The notes: generated by a model from the sequence alone, not told the origin. Counted from the stretch's first letter, positions 50,608 to 60,096 are shown. The stretch is DNA of 64,000 bases from Phenylobacterium sp. (GCF_004297125.1 NZ_SCVD01000001.1:62001-126000), one strand, 5' to 3'. A program made the numbers and translations.

Positions 50608-51768
50608 ATGAGCGAACCGGCAGGTCCCGACCGGACGGCGATCCTCCAGGCTCTGGATTCGGTGATCGATCCCAAGTCCGGCAAGGGCCTGACCAGCGCG
50701 GGCCTCGTCCGCGGACTGGTGCTTCGCGGCGGCCGCGCGGCCTTCATGCTGGAGGTGGCTCCCGCCGATATCGACGCCTATCGCCTGGTCCGCGACCGCG
50801 CCGAAGAGGTCCTGGCCGAGGCCGACGGGGTCGAGGTCGCCCAGGTCGTGCTGACCTCCGAACTCCAGGCGCCCAGCACCGCCCAGTTCAAGGTCGCCCC
50901 CCGCCGCCCGGGTCCCCTGGAGCACCGGGGCGCGCTGCCGGAGCCCCCGGCGGCCCGCCGCGCCCGCATCGCCGAGGACCCCCAGGCCCAGCTCCATCCG
51001 ATGGTCGACGCCGTGCGGCCTCCGCACGTGAAGAAGGTCATCGCCATCGCGAGCGGCAAGGGCGGGGTCGGCAAGTCCACCGTCTCGGTCAACCTGGCGG
51101 CCGCCTTGGCCGTGCTGGGCAAGCGCGTGGGTCTGCTGGACGCCGACATCTACGGCCCCTCCGCGCCGACCATGCTGGGGGTCGACGGCGATCCCACCTT
51201 CGACGCGGAGAAACGCCTCAATCCGATGGAGGCCTGGGGCGTGAAGGTCATGTCCATCGGCTTCATCGTCGAGCCGGGCACGGCCAACATCTGGCGCGGT
51301 CCGATGGCGTCGTCTGCCCTGCGCAGTCTGATGAACTCCAACTGGGGCACGGAACAGGAACCCCTGGACGTACTGGTCATCGATCTGCCGCCCGGCACCG
51401 GCGACATCCAGCTCACCCTGGTCCAGAAGCTGAAGATGGACGGCGTGGTCATCGTCTCGACCCCGCAGGAGATCGCCCTGATCGACGCCCGGCGCGCGGC
51501 GCAGATGTTCGAGAAGACCGGCGCCCCGATCCTGGGCGTGGTCGAGAACATGGCCTATTTCGCCGACAGCTCGGGCGTCCGCGTGCCGATCTTCGGCGAC
51601 GGCGGCGCCCGGCGAGAGGCCGAGCGGCTGGGTGTGCCGCTGCTGGCCGAAATCCCCATCGAGGTGCCGCTGCGCGAGGCCTGCGACGCCGGCCGGCCGC
51701 TGGTCGCGACCAATACCGAGAGCGCGGCGGCCCAGGCGTTCCTGGAGCTGGCGCGGAAGCTGGCTTAG
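50608..51768 (+). CDS. mrp: Mrp/ApbC-type Fe-S carrier ATPase
   Basis: 386 aa. The N-terminal MIP18/DUF59-like domain (about 1-90) is followed by the P-loop ATPase with deviant Walker A ASGKGGVGKSTVSVNLAAAL (about residues 148-167), DADIYGPSAPTMLG and VIDLPPGTGDIQLTL. The C-terminal segment normally containing CPHCG or similar reads YFADSSGVRVPIFG and has no Cys. A role in Fe-S cluster delivery is by family. It is divergent from hflK. Confidence 0.9.
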   Translation: MSEPAGPDRTAILQALDSVIDPKSGKGLTSAGLVRGLVLRGGRAAFMLEVAPADIDAYRLVRDRAEEVLAEADGVEVAQVVLTSELQAPSTAQFKVAPRRPGPLEHRGALPEPPAARRARIAEDPQAQLHPMVDAVRPPHVKKVIAIASGKGGVGKSTVSVNLAAALAVLGKRVGLLDADIYGPSAPTMLGVDGDPTFDAEKRLNPMEAWGVKVMSIGFIVEPGTANIWRGPMASSALRSLMNSNWGTEQEPLDVLVIDLPPGTGDIQLTLVQKLKMDGVVIVSTPQEIALIDARRAAQMFEKTGAPILGVVENMAYFADSSGVRVPIFGDGGARREAERLGVPLLAEIPIEVPLREACDAGRPLVATNTESAAAQAFLELARKLA

Positions 51769-53213
51769 GTCGCCTTTGGCGCCAGTATCGGACCCGGGTC
51801 CGCGCCCAGGCCGGCCGCCGCCGAGGTCTCGCTGAGCTGCGCGTCGCGCTCCGCCAGCCGCCGGCGGATCTCCGTCGCCCGCTCGGCCGTCAGCCTGTAG
51901 CCGAGGAAGCAAGCAGCCCCCAGCGCCAGGAAGACGATCGGCCCGGTGGTGAAGGCGATGGTCAGGCCGTGGATCGCCTCCGGCGTGTTGCCGGAGCCCA
52001 GTTTGGGGTCGTAGCCGATCTGCGCCAGCAGCGGGTAGGTGATGACGATCGAGGCGGCGAGCGCGATCTTGCTGGTCGAGGTGGTGAGCGAATAGAGCAC
52101 GCCGGCGCGCTCCTTGCCCTGGCTCAGCCGGATGTCGTCCGCGACGTCGGCGACCATCGCGCGGATCAGGGCCTGGAAGCCCGCCGCCACGAAGCCGGTG
52201 ATGAAGTTGGTCGGGATCGACGCCAGGACGTCGCCCTTGGGCAGGAACAGCAGGCTCACCAGCGCCAGCGAATAGATCACGCTCGACAGCATCGCGGCGC
52301 GGTGCTTGCCGATCTTGGTGGCGACCCAGCCGGCAGTCGGCGCCCCGAACAGGCCGGCGGCGATGTAGAAGGCGAGCAGGATGTTGGCCTCGCCCGTCGT
52401 GAAGCCCATGCGGTCGCGGTTGAAGAACAGGAACATCGCCGCCATCCAGCCCGGCCCGAGCACCAGACAGAGGTCGGCGAGCAGGATGCGCCACATGCAC
52501 GAGTGGGTGACGAGCTCGACGTAGTCCCGCAGCCGGAAGCGCTGGCCGGGAACCTCCGGGGCGATGGTCTCGGGCGTGCGCCAGATCACGATGCCCACGG
52601 TGATCGGCGTCAGCAGGATGATGTACCAGAGCATCGCCCGCACGCCCTCGGCGTCGGAGTAGCCGGCGCGTTCCATGAAGATCGGGATCGCCAGGACCCC
52701 CAGGGCGCCGACGACCCCCACCCCGCCCATGATCCCGAAGATCCGCGCGCGGTCGTTGTAGGTCGTGGCCAGCGTCGCCCCCCAGGCGACGTGCGAGAGC
52801 AGCAGGGTCGAGATGCCGAGGTACATGACCAGCAGCCAGGCGATCAGATAGCCCGTGCCCACCCCCTCGCTGGCGCTCAGCAGCATGAACAGGCCCAGCA
52901 TCAGCAGCGGCGCCCCGATCACCGTCCAGAGCCGGTAGCGACCGAAGCGGCTGCGGGTCCGGTCCATCAGCAGGCCGAGGGCGGGTTCGATAGGGATGTC
53001 TATGGTGCGGCAGATGGCGAAGGCGGCCGCCACGGCCACCAGGGGCACGCCGATGCTGGCGGCGAAATAGGCCGGCATATGCACGGTGATCGCCACCACC
53101 ACGGCGACAAGAGGAAGGCTGGTGGCGGAGAAGGCGAGCGTGCGCCCGAACGACAGCGACGGGTCGGGCGTCGGCGCGGCGGGTCCCGCCGGCGTTGCGG
53201 TCGTGGGGGTCAT
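51765..53213 (-). CDS. GPH-type MFS symporter, copy 1
   Basis: 482 aa with 12 predicted membrane segments. Marks of the glycoside-pentoside-hexuronide:cation family include IEPALGLLMDRTRSRFGRYRLWTVIGAPLLMLGLFML and AAMFLFFNRDRMGFTTGEANILLAFYIAAG. It is the third of three neighbouring paralogues on the minus strand and overlaps the start of the second by four bases. Substrate is probably a glycoside or organic acid but is not assigned. No sugar-catabolic enzyme is beside it. Confidence 0.82.
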   Translation of the reverse strand: MTPTTATPAGPAAPTPDPSLSFGRTLAFSATSLPLVAVVVAITVHMPAYFAASIGVPLVAVAAAFAICRTIDIPIEPALGLLMDRTRSRFGRYRLWTVIGAPLLMLGLFMLLSASEGVGTGYLIAWLLVMYLGISTLLLSHVAWGATLATTYNDRARIFGIMGGVGVVGALGVLAIPIFMERAGYSDAEGVRAMLWYIILLTPITVGIVIWRTPETIAPEVPGQRFRLRDYVELVTHSCMWRILLADLCLVLGPGWMAAMFLFFNRDRMGFTTGEANILLAFYIAAGLFGAPTAGWVATKIGKHRAAMLSSVIYSLALVSLLFLPKGDVLASIPTNFITGFVAAGFQALIRAMVADVADDIRLSQGKERAGVLYSLTTSTSKIALAASIVITYPLLAQIGYDPKLGSGNTPEAIHGLTIAFTTGPIVFLALGAACFLGYRLTAERATEIRRRLAERDAQLSETSAAAGLGADPGPILAPKAT

Positions 53214-54634
53214 GGGGTGGCTCCTGGCGCGGGGATCTCCTCGCCGGTCAGGCCTTCCAGGGCCGCGGCGGGGTCGTAGAGGATGGCGTGATCGCGGGCT
53301 TCGAGCTGGCGGCGCACCTCCGCGGCGCGCTCGGCGGTCAGGCGGTAGCCGATCAGGCAGACGCCGCCCAGCATGACGAACACGATCGGCCCGACCAGGA
53401 ACGACAGCAGCAGGGCGTCGATGGCCTCGGGCGAGTTGGCCTGGCCCAGCTTGGGGTCGTAGCCCACCCGGTCGAGCACGTTGAAGGTCAGGAAGATCGA
53501 GCCGCCGGCGGCGATCTTCGTGGTCAGGGTGGTCATGGCGAAGAGCAGGCCGCTGCGTTCCTTGCCCTGCTTCAGCCGCATCTCGTCGGCGACGTCGGCG
53601 GTCATGGCCCGCGTCAGGACGTTGAAGCCGGCCGCCATGAAGCCCGTGAAGAACAGGGTCGGGATCGATGCCAGCACATTGCCCTTCGGCAGGAAGGCCA
53701 AGGTGACGAGCAGCAGCGAGTAGGCTGCCGCGGACAGCATCACCGTGCGGTGCTTGCTAATCCGGGTGGCCATCCACGCCAGCGCTGGCGCGCCCGCCAC
53801 GCCGGCCAGGATGTAGACCGCCAGCAGGATATTGGCCTCGCCCGGGGTGAAGCCCATCCGATCGCGGCTGTAGAACAGGTACAGGGCCGCCATCCAGGCA
53901 GGGCCCAGCGACAACGCCAGGTCGGCCAGCAGGATACGGGCCATGCTAGGGTCGGTGACCAGCTGCAGATAGTCGCGGACGCGAAAGCGAAGGCCCGGTG
54001 CGTCCGGCGCCACGGTCTCCGGCGTGCGCCAGATCACCACCCCCACGGCAATGGGCGCGAGCACGATCAGGTACCAGACCATGGCCTGGACCCCCTGGGC
54101 TTCCGCGTAGCCCATCCGCTCCATGACGATGGGGATCAGCAGCACCATGACCGCCCCCGTCACCCCGACCGCCACCATCACCCCGAACAGGCGCGCCCGG
54201 TCGTCGTAGGTCTTGGCGAGGGTTGCGGCCCAGGCCTGGTGCGCGAGCATCAGGATCGAGGTCCCCAGGTACATCACCAGCAGCCAGCCGATCAGGTAGG
54301 CGGTCCCCACGCCACCCTGGGCGATCAGCAGCATGTAGAGGCCGAGCATCAGCAGGGGCGTGCCGAGCACCATCCAGAGCCGGTAGCGGCCGAAGCGGCT
54401 GCGGGTGCGGTCCATGGCGATGCCCAGCGCCGGCTCGATCGGCACGTCGATCAGGCGAACGGCGGCGAAGGCCGCCGCCACCACGGTCAGTTCGACCCCG
54501 ATGCTGGCGGCGAAATAGGCGGGCAGATGGACGGCCACGGCGATCTGCAGCGCCTGCAGCGGCAGGCTGGTCGCGGCGAACGCGAGGGCGAGGGTCAGGG
54601 GAAGGCGCGCGTCACGTCCAGCGGTGGCGGTCAA
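53210..54634 (-). CDS. GPH-type MFS symporter, copy 2
   Basis: 474 aa, with the same order of motifs as its neighbours: IEPALGIAMDRTRSRFGRYRLWMVLGTPLLMLGLYMLL and LYLFYSRDRMGFTPGEANILLAVYILAG. The C-terminal ERAAEVRRQLEARDHAI tail is shared. It stops four bases into copy 1's start and begins 62 bp after copy 3. The three probably arose by tandem duplication and then diverged. Confidence 0.82.
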   Translation of the reverse strand: MTATAGRDARLPLTLALAFAATSLPLQALQIAVAVHLPAYFAASIGVELTVVAAAFAAVRLIDVPIEPALGIAMDRTRSRFGRYRLWMVLGTPLLMLGLYMLLIAQGGVGTAYLIGWLLVMYLGTSILMLAHQAWAATLAKTYDDRARLFGVMVAVGVTGAVMVLLIPIVMERMGYAEAQGVQAMVWYLIVLAPIAVGVVIWRTPETVAPDAPGLRFRVRDYLQLVTDPSMARILLADLALSLGPAWMAALYLFYSRDRMGFTPGEANILLAVYILAGVAGAPALAWMATRISKHRTVMLSAAAYSLLLVTLAFLPKGNVLASIPTLFFTGFMAAGFNVLTRAMTADVADEMRLKQGKERSGLLFAMTTLTTKIAAGGSIFLTFNVLDRVGYDPKLGQANSPEAIDALLLSFLVGPIVFVMLGGVCLIGYRLTAERAAEVRRQLEARDHAILYDPAAALEGLTGEEIPAPGATP

Positions 54635-54696
54635 TCAATCTCCTCCCAACGCGCCTCTCGCCTCTGACGGGTGGATGGCGCGGTACACTAATCAGG

Positions 54697-56112
54697 TCAC
54701 GTCGGTCGTCCCACCGGGGCCAGCTCCTCACCGGTCAGGCTTTCCAGCGCTGCGGCGGGATCGTCCATCGCGTCCCGCTCGTCCAGCTGGCGACGGATCT
54801 CGGCGTGCCGCTCGGGCGTCAGCCGGTAGCCGATGAAGCAGGCGCCGGCGAGCATCACGAAGAAGATGGGTCCGACGATGTAGATCAGCTGCAGGCTCTG
54901 GATAGCTTCGGGCGTGTTCACGGCGCCCTCTCTCGCCTGGTAGCCGATGTAGGCCAGCAGCACGAAGGTCAGGGCGGAAAGGCCGGAGGCGATCTTGGTC
55001 GTGCCGATGGTGAGCGCGTACATCAGGCCCATCCACTCGCGGCCGGTGTCGAGGCGGATCTCGTCGGCGATGTCGCCGGTCAGAGCCCGGATCATGACCG
55101 TGAAGCCCGCCGCCATGGCGCCCACGACGAACATGCCGGGGGCGAAGATCAGAAAGGCTCCCGAGGGCAGGAACGGGATCACCATCAGCCCGAGGGAGTA
55201 GATCGTCGTGGTGACCATCATCGCCCGGTGCTTGCCGATCCGGTTGGCGAGCCAGGCCGCGAACGGCGCGCCGGCGAAACCCGCGGCGATGTAGATCATC
55301 AGCAGCAGGTTCGCGGCCGTGGTGTCGAAGCCGCGACTGTCCTTGAAATAGAAGAGGTAGAGCGCCGCCATCCAGCCCGGTCCGAGCGTGGCGCAGAGGT
55401 CGGCCGCCAACAGGCGGATGACGTTCCCGCGCTTGAGGAGCGTTCCGTAGTCGCGGAAGCGGAAGACGTGACCTGTCTCCCGCGTGATCGGTTCGCGCGT
55501 GGTCGCCAGCACCAGCAGCACCGTCACGGGGATCGCCGCGATGATGAACCAGACCATGGCGCGCACGCCCTCGCCCTCGGAGGCGCCGGTTCGCTGCATG
55601 ATGATCGGGATGATCAGCACCGCCATGGCGCCCGCGACACCGAGGCCGATCACCGCGCCGAACACCTTGGATCGCTGCTCGTAAGTGGGGCCCAGAACTC
55701 CGCCCCACGCCAGGTGGGAGAGGTAGACCATCGAATAGCCGATGTAGAGGAACAGCAGGATGCCGCTCAGCCCGAGCTGGGAGGTGGACGAATTCGCCAG
55801 GAGCATGCCGTAGAGGCCCAGCATCAGGACGGGCGCTCCGAGGGTCATCCACACGCGATACCGGCCGAACCGGCTGCGCGTGCGGTCCATGGCCATGCCG
55901 ATACCCACATCGATCGGGATGTCGATCAGGCGCACCATGGCGAACGCAGCGCCGACCACCGCAAGCTCGAGCCCGATGTGGCTGGCGAAATAGCGCGGCA
56001 GGTGGACAGCGACGGCCAGGACCAGCGCCTGGATCGGGATACTGGCGCTCGCGAAGGCCAGGACGGCCGGCATGCTCATGTTGGGCGCGGTCGACGACGT
56101 GGCCTGTGACAC
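54697..56112 (-). CDS. GPH-type MFS symporter, copy 3
   Basis: 471 aa. IDVGIGMAMDRTRSRFGRYRVWMTLGAPVLMLGLYGMLL and ALYLFYFKDSRGFDTTAANLLLMIYIAAGF align with copies 1 and 2, though this copy is the most different. It is the first of the three in transcription order. The Asp-Arg-x-R-S-R-F-G-R-Y-R signature is perfectly kept in all three, which points to a shared transport mechanism. Confidence 0.82.
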   Translation of the reverse strand: MSQATSSTAPNMSMPAVLAFASASIPIQALVLAVAVHLPRYFASHIGLELAVVGAAFAMVRLIDIPIDVGIGMAMDRTRSRFGRYRVWMTLGAPVLMLGLYGMLLANSSTSQLGLSGILLFLYIGYSMVYLSHLAWGGVLGPTYEQRSKVFGAVIGLGVAGAMAVLIIPIIMQRTGASEGEGVRAMVWFIIAAIPVTVLLVLATTREPITRETGHVFRFRDYGTLLKRGNVIRLLAADLCATLGPGWMAALYLFYFKDSRGFDTTAANLLLMIYIAAGFAGAPFAAWLANRIGKHRAMMVTTTIYSLGLMVIPFLPSGAFLIFAPGMFVVGAMAAGFTVMIRALTGDIADEIRLDTGREWMGLMYALTIGTTKIASGLSALTFVLLAYIGYQAREGAVNTPEAIQSLQLIYIVGPIFFVMLAGACFIGYRLTPERHAEIRRQLDERDAMDDPAAALESLTGEELAPVGRPT

Positions 56113-56203
56113 CTTTGAACCGCTCCTCGAAGACCCGTCTCTACCGGACGCTGGACCGTAGGTTACGCGCGTTCACCAATACGCGCGCAAGCGGATTTCG
56201 ATT

Positions 56204-56238
56204 ACAAACAAGAAACGGGCGGCCGTGTGGCCGCCCGT
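56204..56238 (-). terminator. Intrinsic terminator after SDR gene
   Basis: ACGGGCGGCC and GGCCGCCCGT form a 10-bp perfect stem with a 4-base loop, and on the minus strand it is followed by TTCTTGTTTG. It lies 28 bp after the SDR stop and separates it from the MFS permeases downstream. Confidence 0.85.
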
Positions 56239-56266
56239 CGAAGTTTCGGTATCGGGAGGCCGGGGG

Positions 56267-57169
56267 TCAGCCGCCCTGCATCTTCCGGAAGAACTTCTGG
56301 GTCTGTTCGCCGCCGTTGAAGTAGGCCTTCTGGCCAGCCTCGTCGGTGATCTTGGCCCAGTTGTCGCGGACGCTCTCCACCGTGGCGTCGGCGCCCAGGT
56401 AGACGCCCTCGGTCTCGACGATGCGGGACAGGGCGAACGCGCCCGCGCCGGCGGTCAGGATGTGGCCGGTCGGCGCCTCTTCCGAGCAGAGGAACACCAC
56501 GCCCGGGGTCACGTACTCGGGCTTCAGCTGCTCCAGCACCGCGGGGGGCATCAGGTTCTCGGTCATCCGCGTTGCCGCCACCGGGGCGATGGCGTTGACG
56601 TGGATGTTGTTCTTCTGGCCTTCGAGCTTCAGCGTGTTCATGAAGCCGATCAGGCCCAGCTTGGCGGCGCCGTAGTTCGACTGGCCGAAGTTGCCGTAGA
56701 GGCCCGAAGACGAGGTGGTCACCACGATCCGGCCGTAGCCTTGCGTGCGCATGATCTCCCAGACCGCCTTGGCCGGCTTCACGGTGCCGAACAGGTGGAC
56801 GTCGACCACCACCTGGAAGTCGCCGAACTCCATCTTGGCGAAGGTCTTGTCGCGCAGGATGCCGGCGTTCGCGATCAGGATGTCGATGCGGCCCCAGGCG
56901 TCCATGGCGTCCTTGACCATCCGGGCGACGCCGGCGTCGTCGGTCACCGAGGAGCCGTTGGCGATGGCTTCGCCGCCGGCCGCCTTGATCTCTTCCACGA
57001 CCTTCAGCGCGTTTTCCGAGTGGCCGCCCGAGCCATCCATCGCGCCGCCCAGGTCGTTGACCACCACCTTGGCGCCGCGCTTGGCGAGCTCCAGGGCGTG
57101 AGCCCGGCCCAGGCCGCCGCCGGCGCCCGTCACGATCGCCACTTTGCCGTCGAAGCGGATGTCCGCCAT
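56267..57169 (-). CDS. Short-chain dehydrogenase, 3-hydroxyacyl-CoA dehydrogenase type
   Basis: 300 aa. FDGKVAIVTGAGGGLGRAHALELAKRGAKVVVNDLGGAMDGSG (about residues 5-47) is the NAD-binding motif of the multifunctional-enzyme-type-2-like SDRs. NAG in LIANAGIL, catalytic Ser in TTSSSGLYGN, and YGAAK (Tyr/Lys) complete the SDR triad. The C-terminal tail (YLGADATVESVRDNWAKITDEAGQKAYFNGGEQTQKF) matches these 3-hydroxyacyl-CoA dehydrogenases. It probably oxidises a 3-hydroxyacyl-CoA or related substrate. It ends with a good intrinsic terminator. Confidence 0.86.
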   Translation of the reverse strand: MADIRFDGKVAIVTGAGGGLGRAHALELAKRGAKVVVNDLGGAMDGSGGHSENALKVVEEIKAAGGEAIANGSSVTDDAGVARMVKDAMDAWGRIDILIANAGILRDKTFAKMEFGDFQVVVDVHLFGTVKPAKAVWEIMRTQGYGRIVVTTSSSGLYGNFGQSNYGAAKLGLIGFMNTLKLEGQKNNIHVNAIAPVAATRMTENLMPPAVLEQLKPEYVTPGVVFLCSEEAPTGHILTAGAGAFALSRIVETEGVYLGADATVESVRDNWAKITDEAGQKAYFNGGEQTQKFFRKMQGG

Positions 57170-57256
57170 GAGATCCCTCGTTGAACAGGTGTTCGAAATC
57201 GGCGCGCGTTGTGCGGCGCGGGAGGGATGCCGTCAAGGCGACGTCGGGTAAGGGCC

Positions 57257-59008
57257 TCAGGCCGCGGCCGCTGCGGGCTGCGCCGCCCGGGCGTCCAGGG
57301 CCCGCTCGATGGCTTCGAACAGCCTGGCGGCGTCGAGGGGCTTGGGCACCACCATGTCCATGCCGGCGGCCTCGTAGTCGGCGACCTGGTGGCTCATGGC
57401 GTTGGCCGTCACCGCGATGATCGGGGTGCGGCGCCGCGCGTCCGTGACCTCGAACGAACGGATTTCACGGGTGGCGGTGACGCCGTCCATCACCGGCATC
57501 TGGATGTCCATCAGGATCACGTCCCAGGGCCCGGTCTTCCAGGCTTCGATGGCCTCGGCGCCGTTCTCCACCATGGTCGGCTCCAGGCCCGCCTGGCTGA
57601 GCAGGGTGCGCAGCACCAGCTGGTTAACGTGGTTGTCCTCGGCGGCCAGGATTCGGATCGGCTGGGCGTCCGGCCCGGCGCTCGGCGCCGGCGCGGCGAC
57701 GGCGATAGGCGCGGTCTCGGCGACGCGCTCCAGGGGCAGCAGGACGGTGAAGATGGAGCCCTTGCCCTCGACGCTGCTGACCTCGATCTTCCCGTCCATC
57801 ATCTCGACCAGCGAGCGACAGATCGTGAGGCCCAGGCCCACGCCGCCGTGCCGGCGCGTCGCCGAGGCGTCGCCCTGCACGAACTTTTCGAACAGGCCGT
57901 CGATCCGCTCAGCGGCGATGCCGACGCCGCTGTCGGCCACTTCGACGGTCAGCAGGCCGCCGGTGTCCGAGACGCAGACGGCCACGCCGCCCTTGTCCGT
58001 GAACTTCACCGCATTGGCGGTCAGGTTGTAGAGGATCTGGCGCAGCCGGACGGGGTCGCCCCGGAACCGGCCCTTCGCCGCGTCGTCGATGGAGAACTCG
58101 AAGCCGAGGCCCTTGTGCTCCGCCAACGGCGTGAAGGTGGCCATGGCGCCGCGCGTCAGGTGCTCCATGTCGAACTCGGCGCTGTCCAGGCTGAGCTTGC
58201 CGGCTTCGATCTGCGAGAAGTCCAGGGCGTCGTTCAGCAGGCTGAGCAGCCCCTCGCCCGACCGGCGGATCACCCGCAGGCGCTCCTTCTGGGCCTCGGG
58301 CAGGCCGTCGCGCTGCATCGCCTGGGCCATGCCCAGGATGCCGTTGAGGGGGGTGCGGATCTCGTGGCTCATCACCGCCAGGAAGTCGGACTTGGCGCGG
58401 CTGGCGGCCTCGGCGGCCGTCTTGGCGGCCACCAGCTTGTCCCAGGCCTCGGCCAGCTGCCGACGGGTAGGGGCCAGCAGAAGGACGTAGGTCAGCAGGA
58501 CCGCCGGCGGGGTCAGGGCCCTGAGATAATCCCCGTCCGCCATGTACCGCGCGAAGAGGCCCCAACTCACCCAGCCGAGCACCGCGGCGTGCGGTGCGAG
58601 CGCGGCCAGGAACATGCGTGGCGAGGAATAGAGCCGGAGCAGGATGTTGACGGCCGAGAAGCCGATGAGGGCCACTGCGAAGAACCGGGCGCCGCCGTCG
58701 CCCAGGTGGATCAGGAGGGCCGCCGCAAAGGCATGCAGGGCCGAGAGCGCGAAGGTCACGGCGAGGCCGGAGACGTCGCTGCCGATGTAGCCGCGCCGGC
58801 GGATGATCACCCGTTCGGCCACCGTGATCAGGGCGTAGAGGACGAGGCCGACCAGCAGCGCCCACGGTGGAACCACCGGGATCGCGACGACCCCGATCAG
58901 CAGGGTCATCGTCAGCCGCCGCCAGAGCGCCGGCTGGGCCAAGAGCTGTTCCGGCGCGAGGTCTGAACGCATCGTCGCCGGGCTCGGGCCGCTTGAACTC
59001 GAACGCAT
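57257..59008 (-). CDS. Hybrid sensor histidine kinase/response regulator
   Basis: 583 aa. Five or six membrane segments (about 32-175) form an N-terminal sensor. The HisKA domain is AKSDFLAVMSHEIRTPLNGILGMAQAM (phospho-His in SHEIRTP, about residue 215). The HATPase has LYNLTANAVKFTDKGG (N-box), VADSGVGIAAERIDGLFEKF (G1) and GGVGLGLTICRSLVEMM (G2). The C-terminal receiver (about 450-565) has phospho-Asp in VILMDIQMPVMDG and Lys in VPKPLD. The signal is unknown; no HPt or DNA-binding partner is adjacent. The ribosome-binding site lies in an 8-bp hairpin. Confidence 0.92.
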   Translation of the reverse strand: MRSSSSGPSPATMRSDLAPEQLLAQPALWRRLTMTLLIGVVAIPVVPPWALLVGLVLYALITVAERVIIRRRGYIGSDVSGLAVTFALSALHAFAAALLIHLGDGGARFFAVALIGFSAVNILLRLYSSPRMFLAALAPHAAVLGWVSWGLFARYMADGDYLRALTPPAVLLTYVLLLAPTRRQLAEAWDKLVAAKTAAEAASRAKSDFLAVMSHEIRTPLNGILGMAQAMQRDGLPEAQKERLRVIRRSGEGLLSLLNDALDFSQIEAGKLSLDSAEFDMEHLTRGAMATFTPLAEHKGLGFEFSIDDAAKGRFRGDPVRLRQILYNLTANAVKFTDKGGVAVCVSDTGGLLTVEVADSGVGIAAERIDGLFEKFVQGDASATRRHGGVGLGLTICRSLVEMMDGKIEVSSVEGKGSIFTVLLPLERVAETAPIAVAAPAPSAGPDAQPIRILAAEDNHVNQLVLRTLLSQAGLEPTMVENGAEAIEAWKTGPWDVILMDIQMPVMDGVTATREIRSFEVTDARRRTPIIAVTANAMSHQVADYEAAGMDMVVPKPLDAARLFEAIERALDARAAQPAAAAA

Positions 59009-59009
59009 G

Positions 59010-59039
59010 GGCCGCCTCCCTGAAGAGAACTAGGCGGCC
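59010..59039 (-). promoter_or_regulatory. 8-bp hairpin over the histidine kinase ribosome-binding site
   Basis: GGCCGCCT (59010-59017) and AGGCGGCC (59032-59039) are perfect complements with a 14-base loop. In the minus-strand RNA the 3' arm AGGCGGCC directly precedes C-AUG and includes part of the AGGGAGG ribosome-binding site. Confidence 0.4.
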
Positions 59040-59078
59040 ACCTAGCTTAAGGAGAGTTTTACGCGCGTCGGTTGCGGT

Positions 59079-59109
59079 TCAAAATAAGCCCGAGACCTAA
59101 GCCTCGGGC
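59079..59109 (-). terminator. Intrinsic terminator after the ABC exporter operon
   Basis: GCCCGAG and CTCGGGC form a 7-bp stem with an 8-base loop, followed on the minus strand by TTATTTTG. It lies 51 bp after the HlyD-like stop and before the histidine kinase start. Confidence 0.75.
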
Positions 59110-59160
59110 CAGGCTTGGGAAAACTCAGCTGCGCGGAGCGACGGGCGCTTGCGCCTGCTG

Positions 59161-60096
59161 CTAGCCGCGGACGAACTTCACCAGCACCCGCTGGCCGATC
59201 AGGAACGGGGCGCCCGTGGAGTCCACGACCACCTCGACCACGCGGTCGTCGGTGCGTTCGGTGGGGTCGTCCGACTGCAGCTTGCGGGCCCCGAACACCG
59301 CCGCCCGGCGCAGCACCTTGCCCGGATAGACCTTGGTCGGGTCGCTCTCGGGCGACATCTGGACATTCTGGCCGATGGCCACGAAGGGCAGCGAGCCCTC
59401 CGCGATCTCGGCGCGCACGATCCGCCCGGCGCGGGGCTCCACGTCGAACATGTTGGAGACGTTGAGGGTCGAGGCGCCCGCCCCCGGGTTGGCGTAGCGG
59501 CGGACGATGCGGCCGTCGGCGGGGGCGCGGATGAACGACAGTTCCTGGTCGTAACGGGCCTCGTTGAGGCGGGCCTGGCTGGTGGCGACCACCGCCTGCT
59601 GCGCCATGATGCGGGCCTCGGCCTCGCGGACCGCGTCGCGGGCCTGGTCCAGCTTCTGGGCCGCCACGAAGTTGTTGGGGGCGAGACCTTCGAGGCGGCG
59701 ATGCTCGCGCTGGGCGGCCGAGAGCTGGACCTGCAGCAGGGCCAGCGCCGCGCGGGCCTGGCGGACCTCCGCGTCGGCGCGCTCCGAGGCCAGGCGGGGC
59801 TCCTCGTCCTCCAGGCGGGCCAGCACCTGGCCCTTGGCCACGTCGTCGCCCTCCTGGACCAGCACATCGCGGATCACCCCGGCCCGGCGCGCGGCGACCT
59901 GGATGATGCCGCCTTCCACATCGGCCTTGCCGTTGGCGATGGCGGCGTAGGGACTGGGCTTCACGCTGGCGGCGGCTTTGGCCTCCTCGGCCTTCTTGGC
60001 CTTGGCCTGACCCGACATGAACATCGCGCCGCCGCCGCCAAGGAGGAGGAGGACCACGACGATCCAGAGGAAGCGATTGCGGAGGAGGGCGGGCAT
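59161..60096 (-). CDS. HlyD/DevB-like membrane fusion protein
   Basis: 311 aa. An N-terminal anchor (RFLWIVVVLLLLGGGGAMFM) precedes a lipoyl/barrel-sandwich region (GIIQVAARRAGVIRDVLVQEGDDVAKGQVLARLEDEE, about residues 62-98), a coiled coil (about 100-185), and beta-barrel part (FIRAPADGRIVRRYANPGAGAS). It links the inner-membrane ABC exporter to the outer membrane. With the next two genes it forms a three-gene unit like DevBCA. It ends just before a terminator. Confidence 0.86.
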   Translation of the reverse strand: MPALLRNRFLWIVVVLLLLGGGGAMFMSGQAKAKKAEEAKAAASVKPSPYAAIANGKADVEGGIIQVAARRAGVIRDVLVQEGDDVAKGQVLARLEDEEPRLASERADAEVRQARAALALLQVQLSAAQREHRRLEGLAPNNFVAAQKLDQARDAVREAEARIMAQQAVVATSQARLNEARYDQELSFIRAPADGRIVRRYANPGAGASTLNVSNMFDVEPRAGRIVRAEIAEGSLPFVAIGQNVQMSPESDPTKVYPGKVLRRAAVFGARKLQSDDPTERTDDRVVEVVVDSTGAPFLIGQRVLVKFVRG

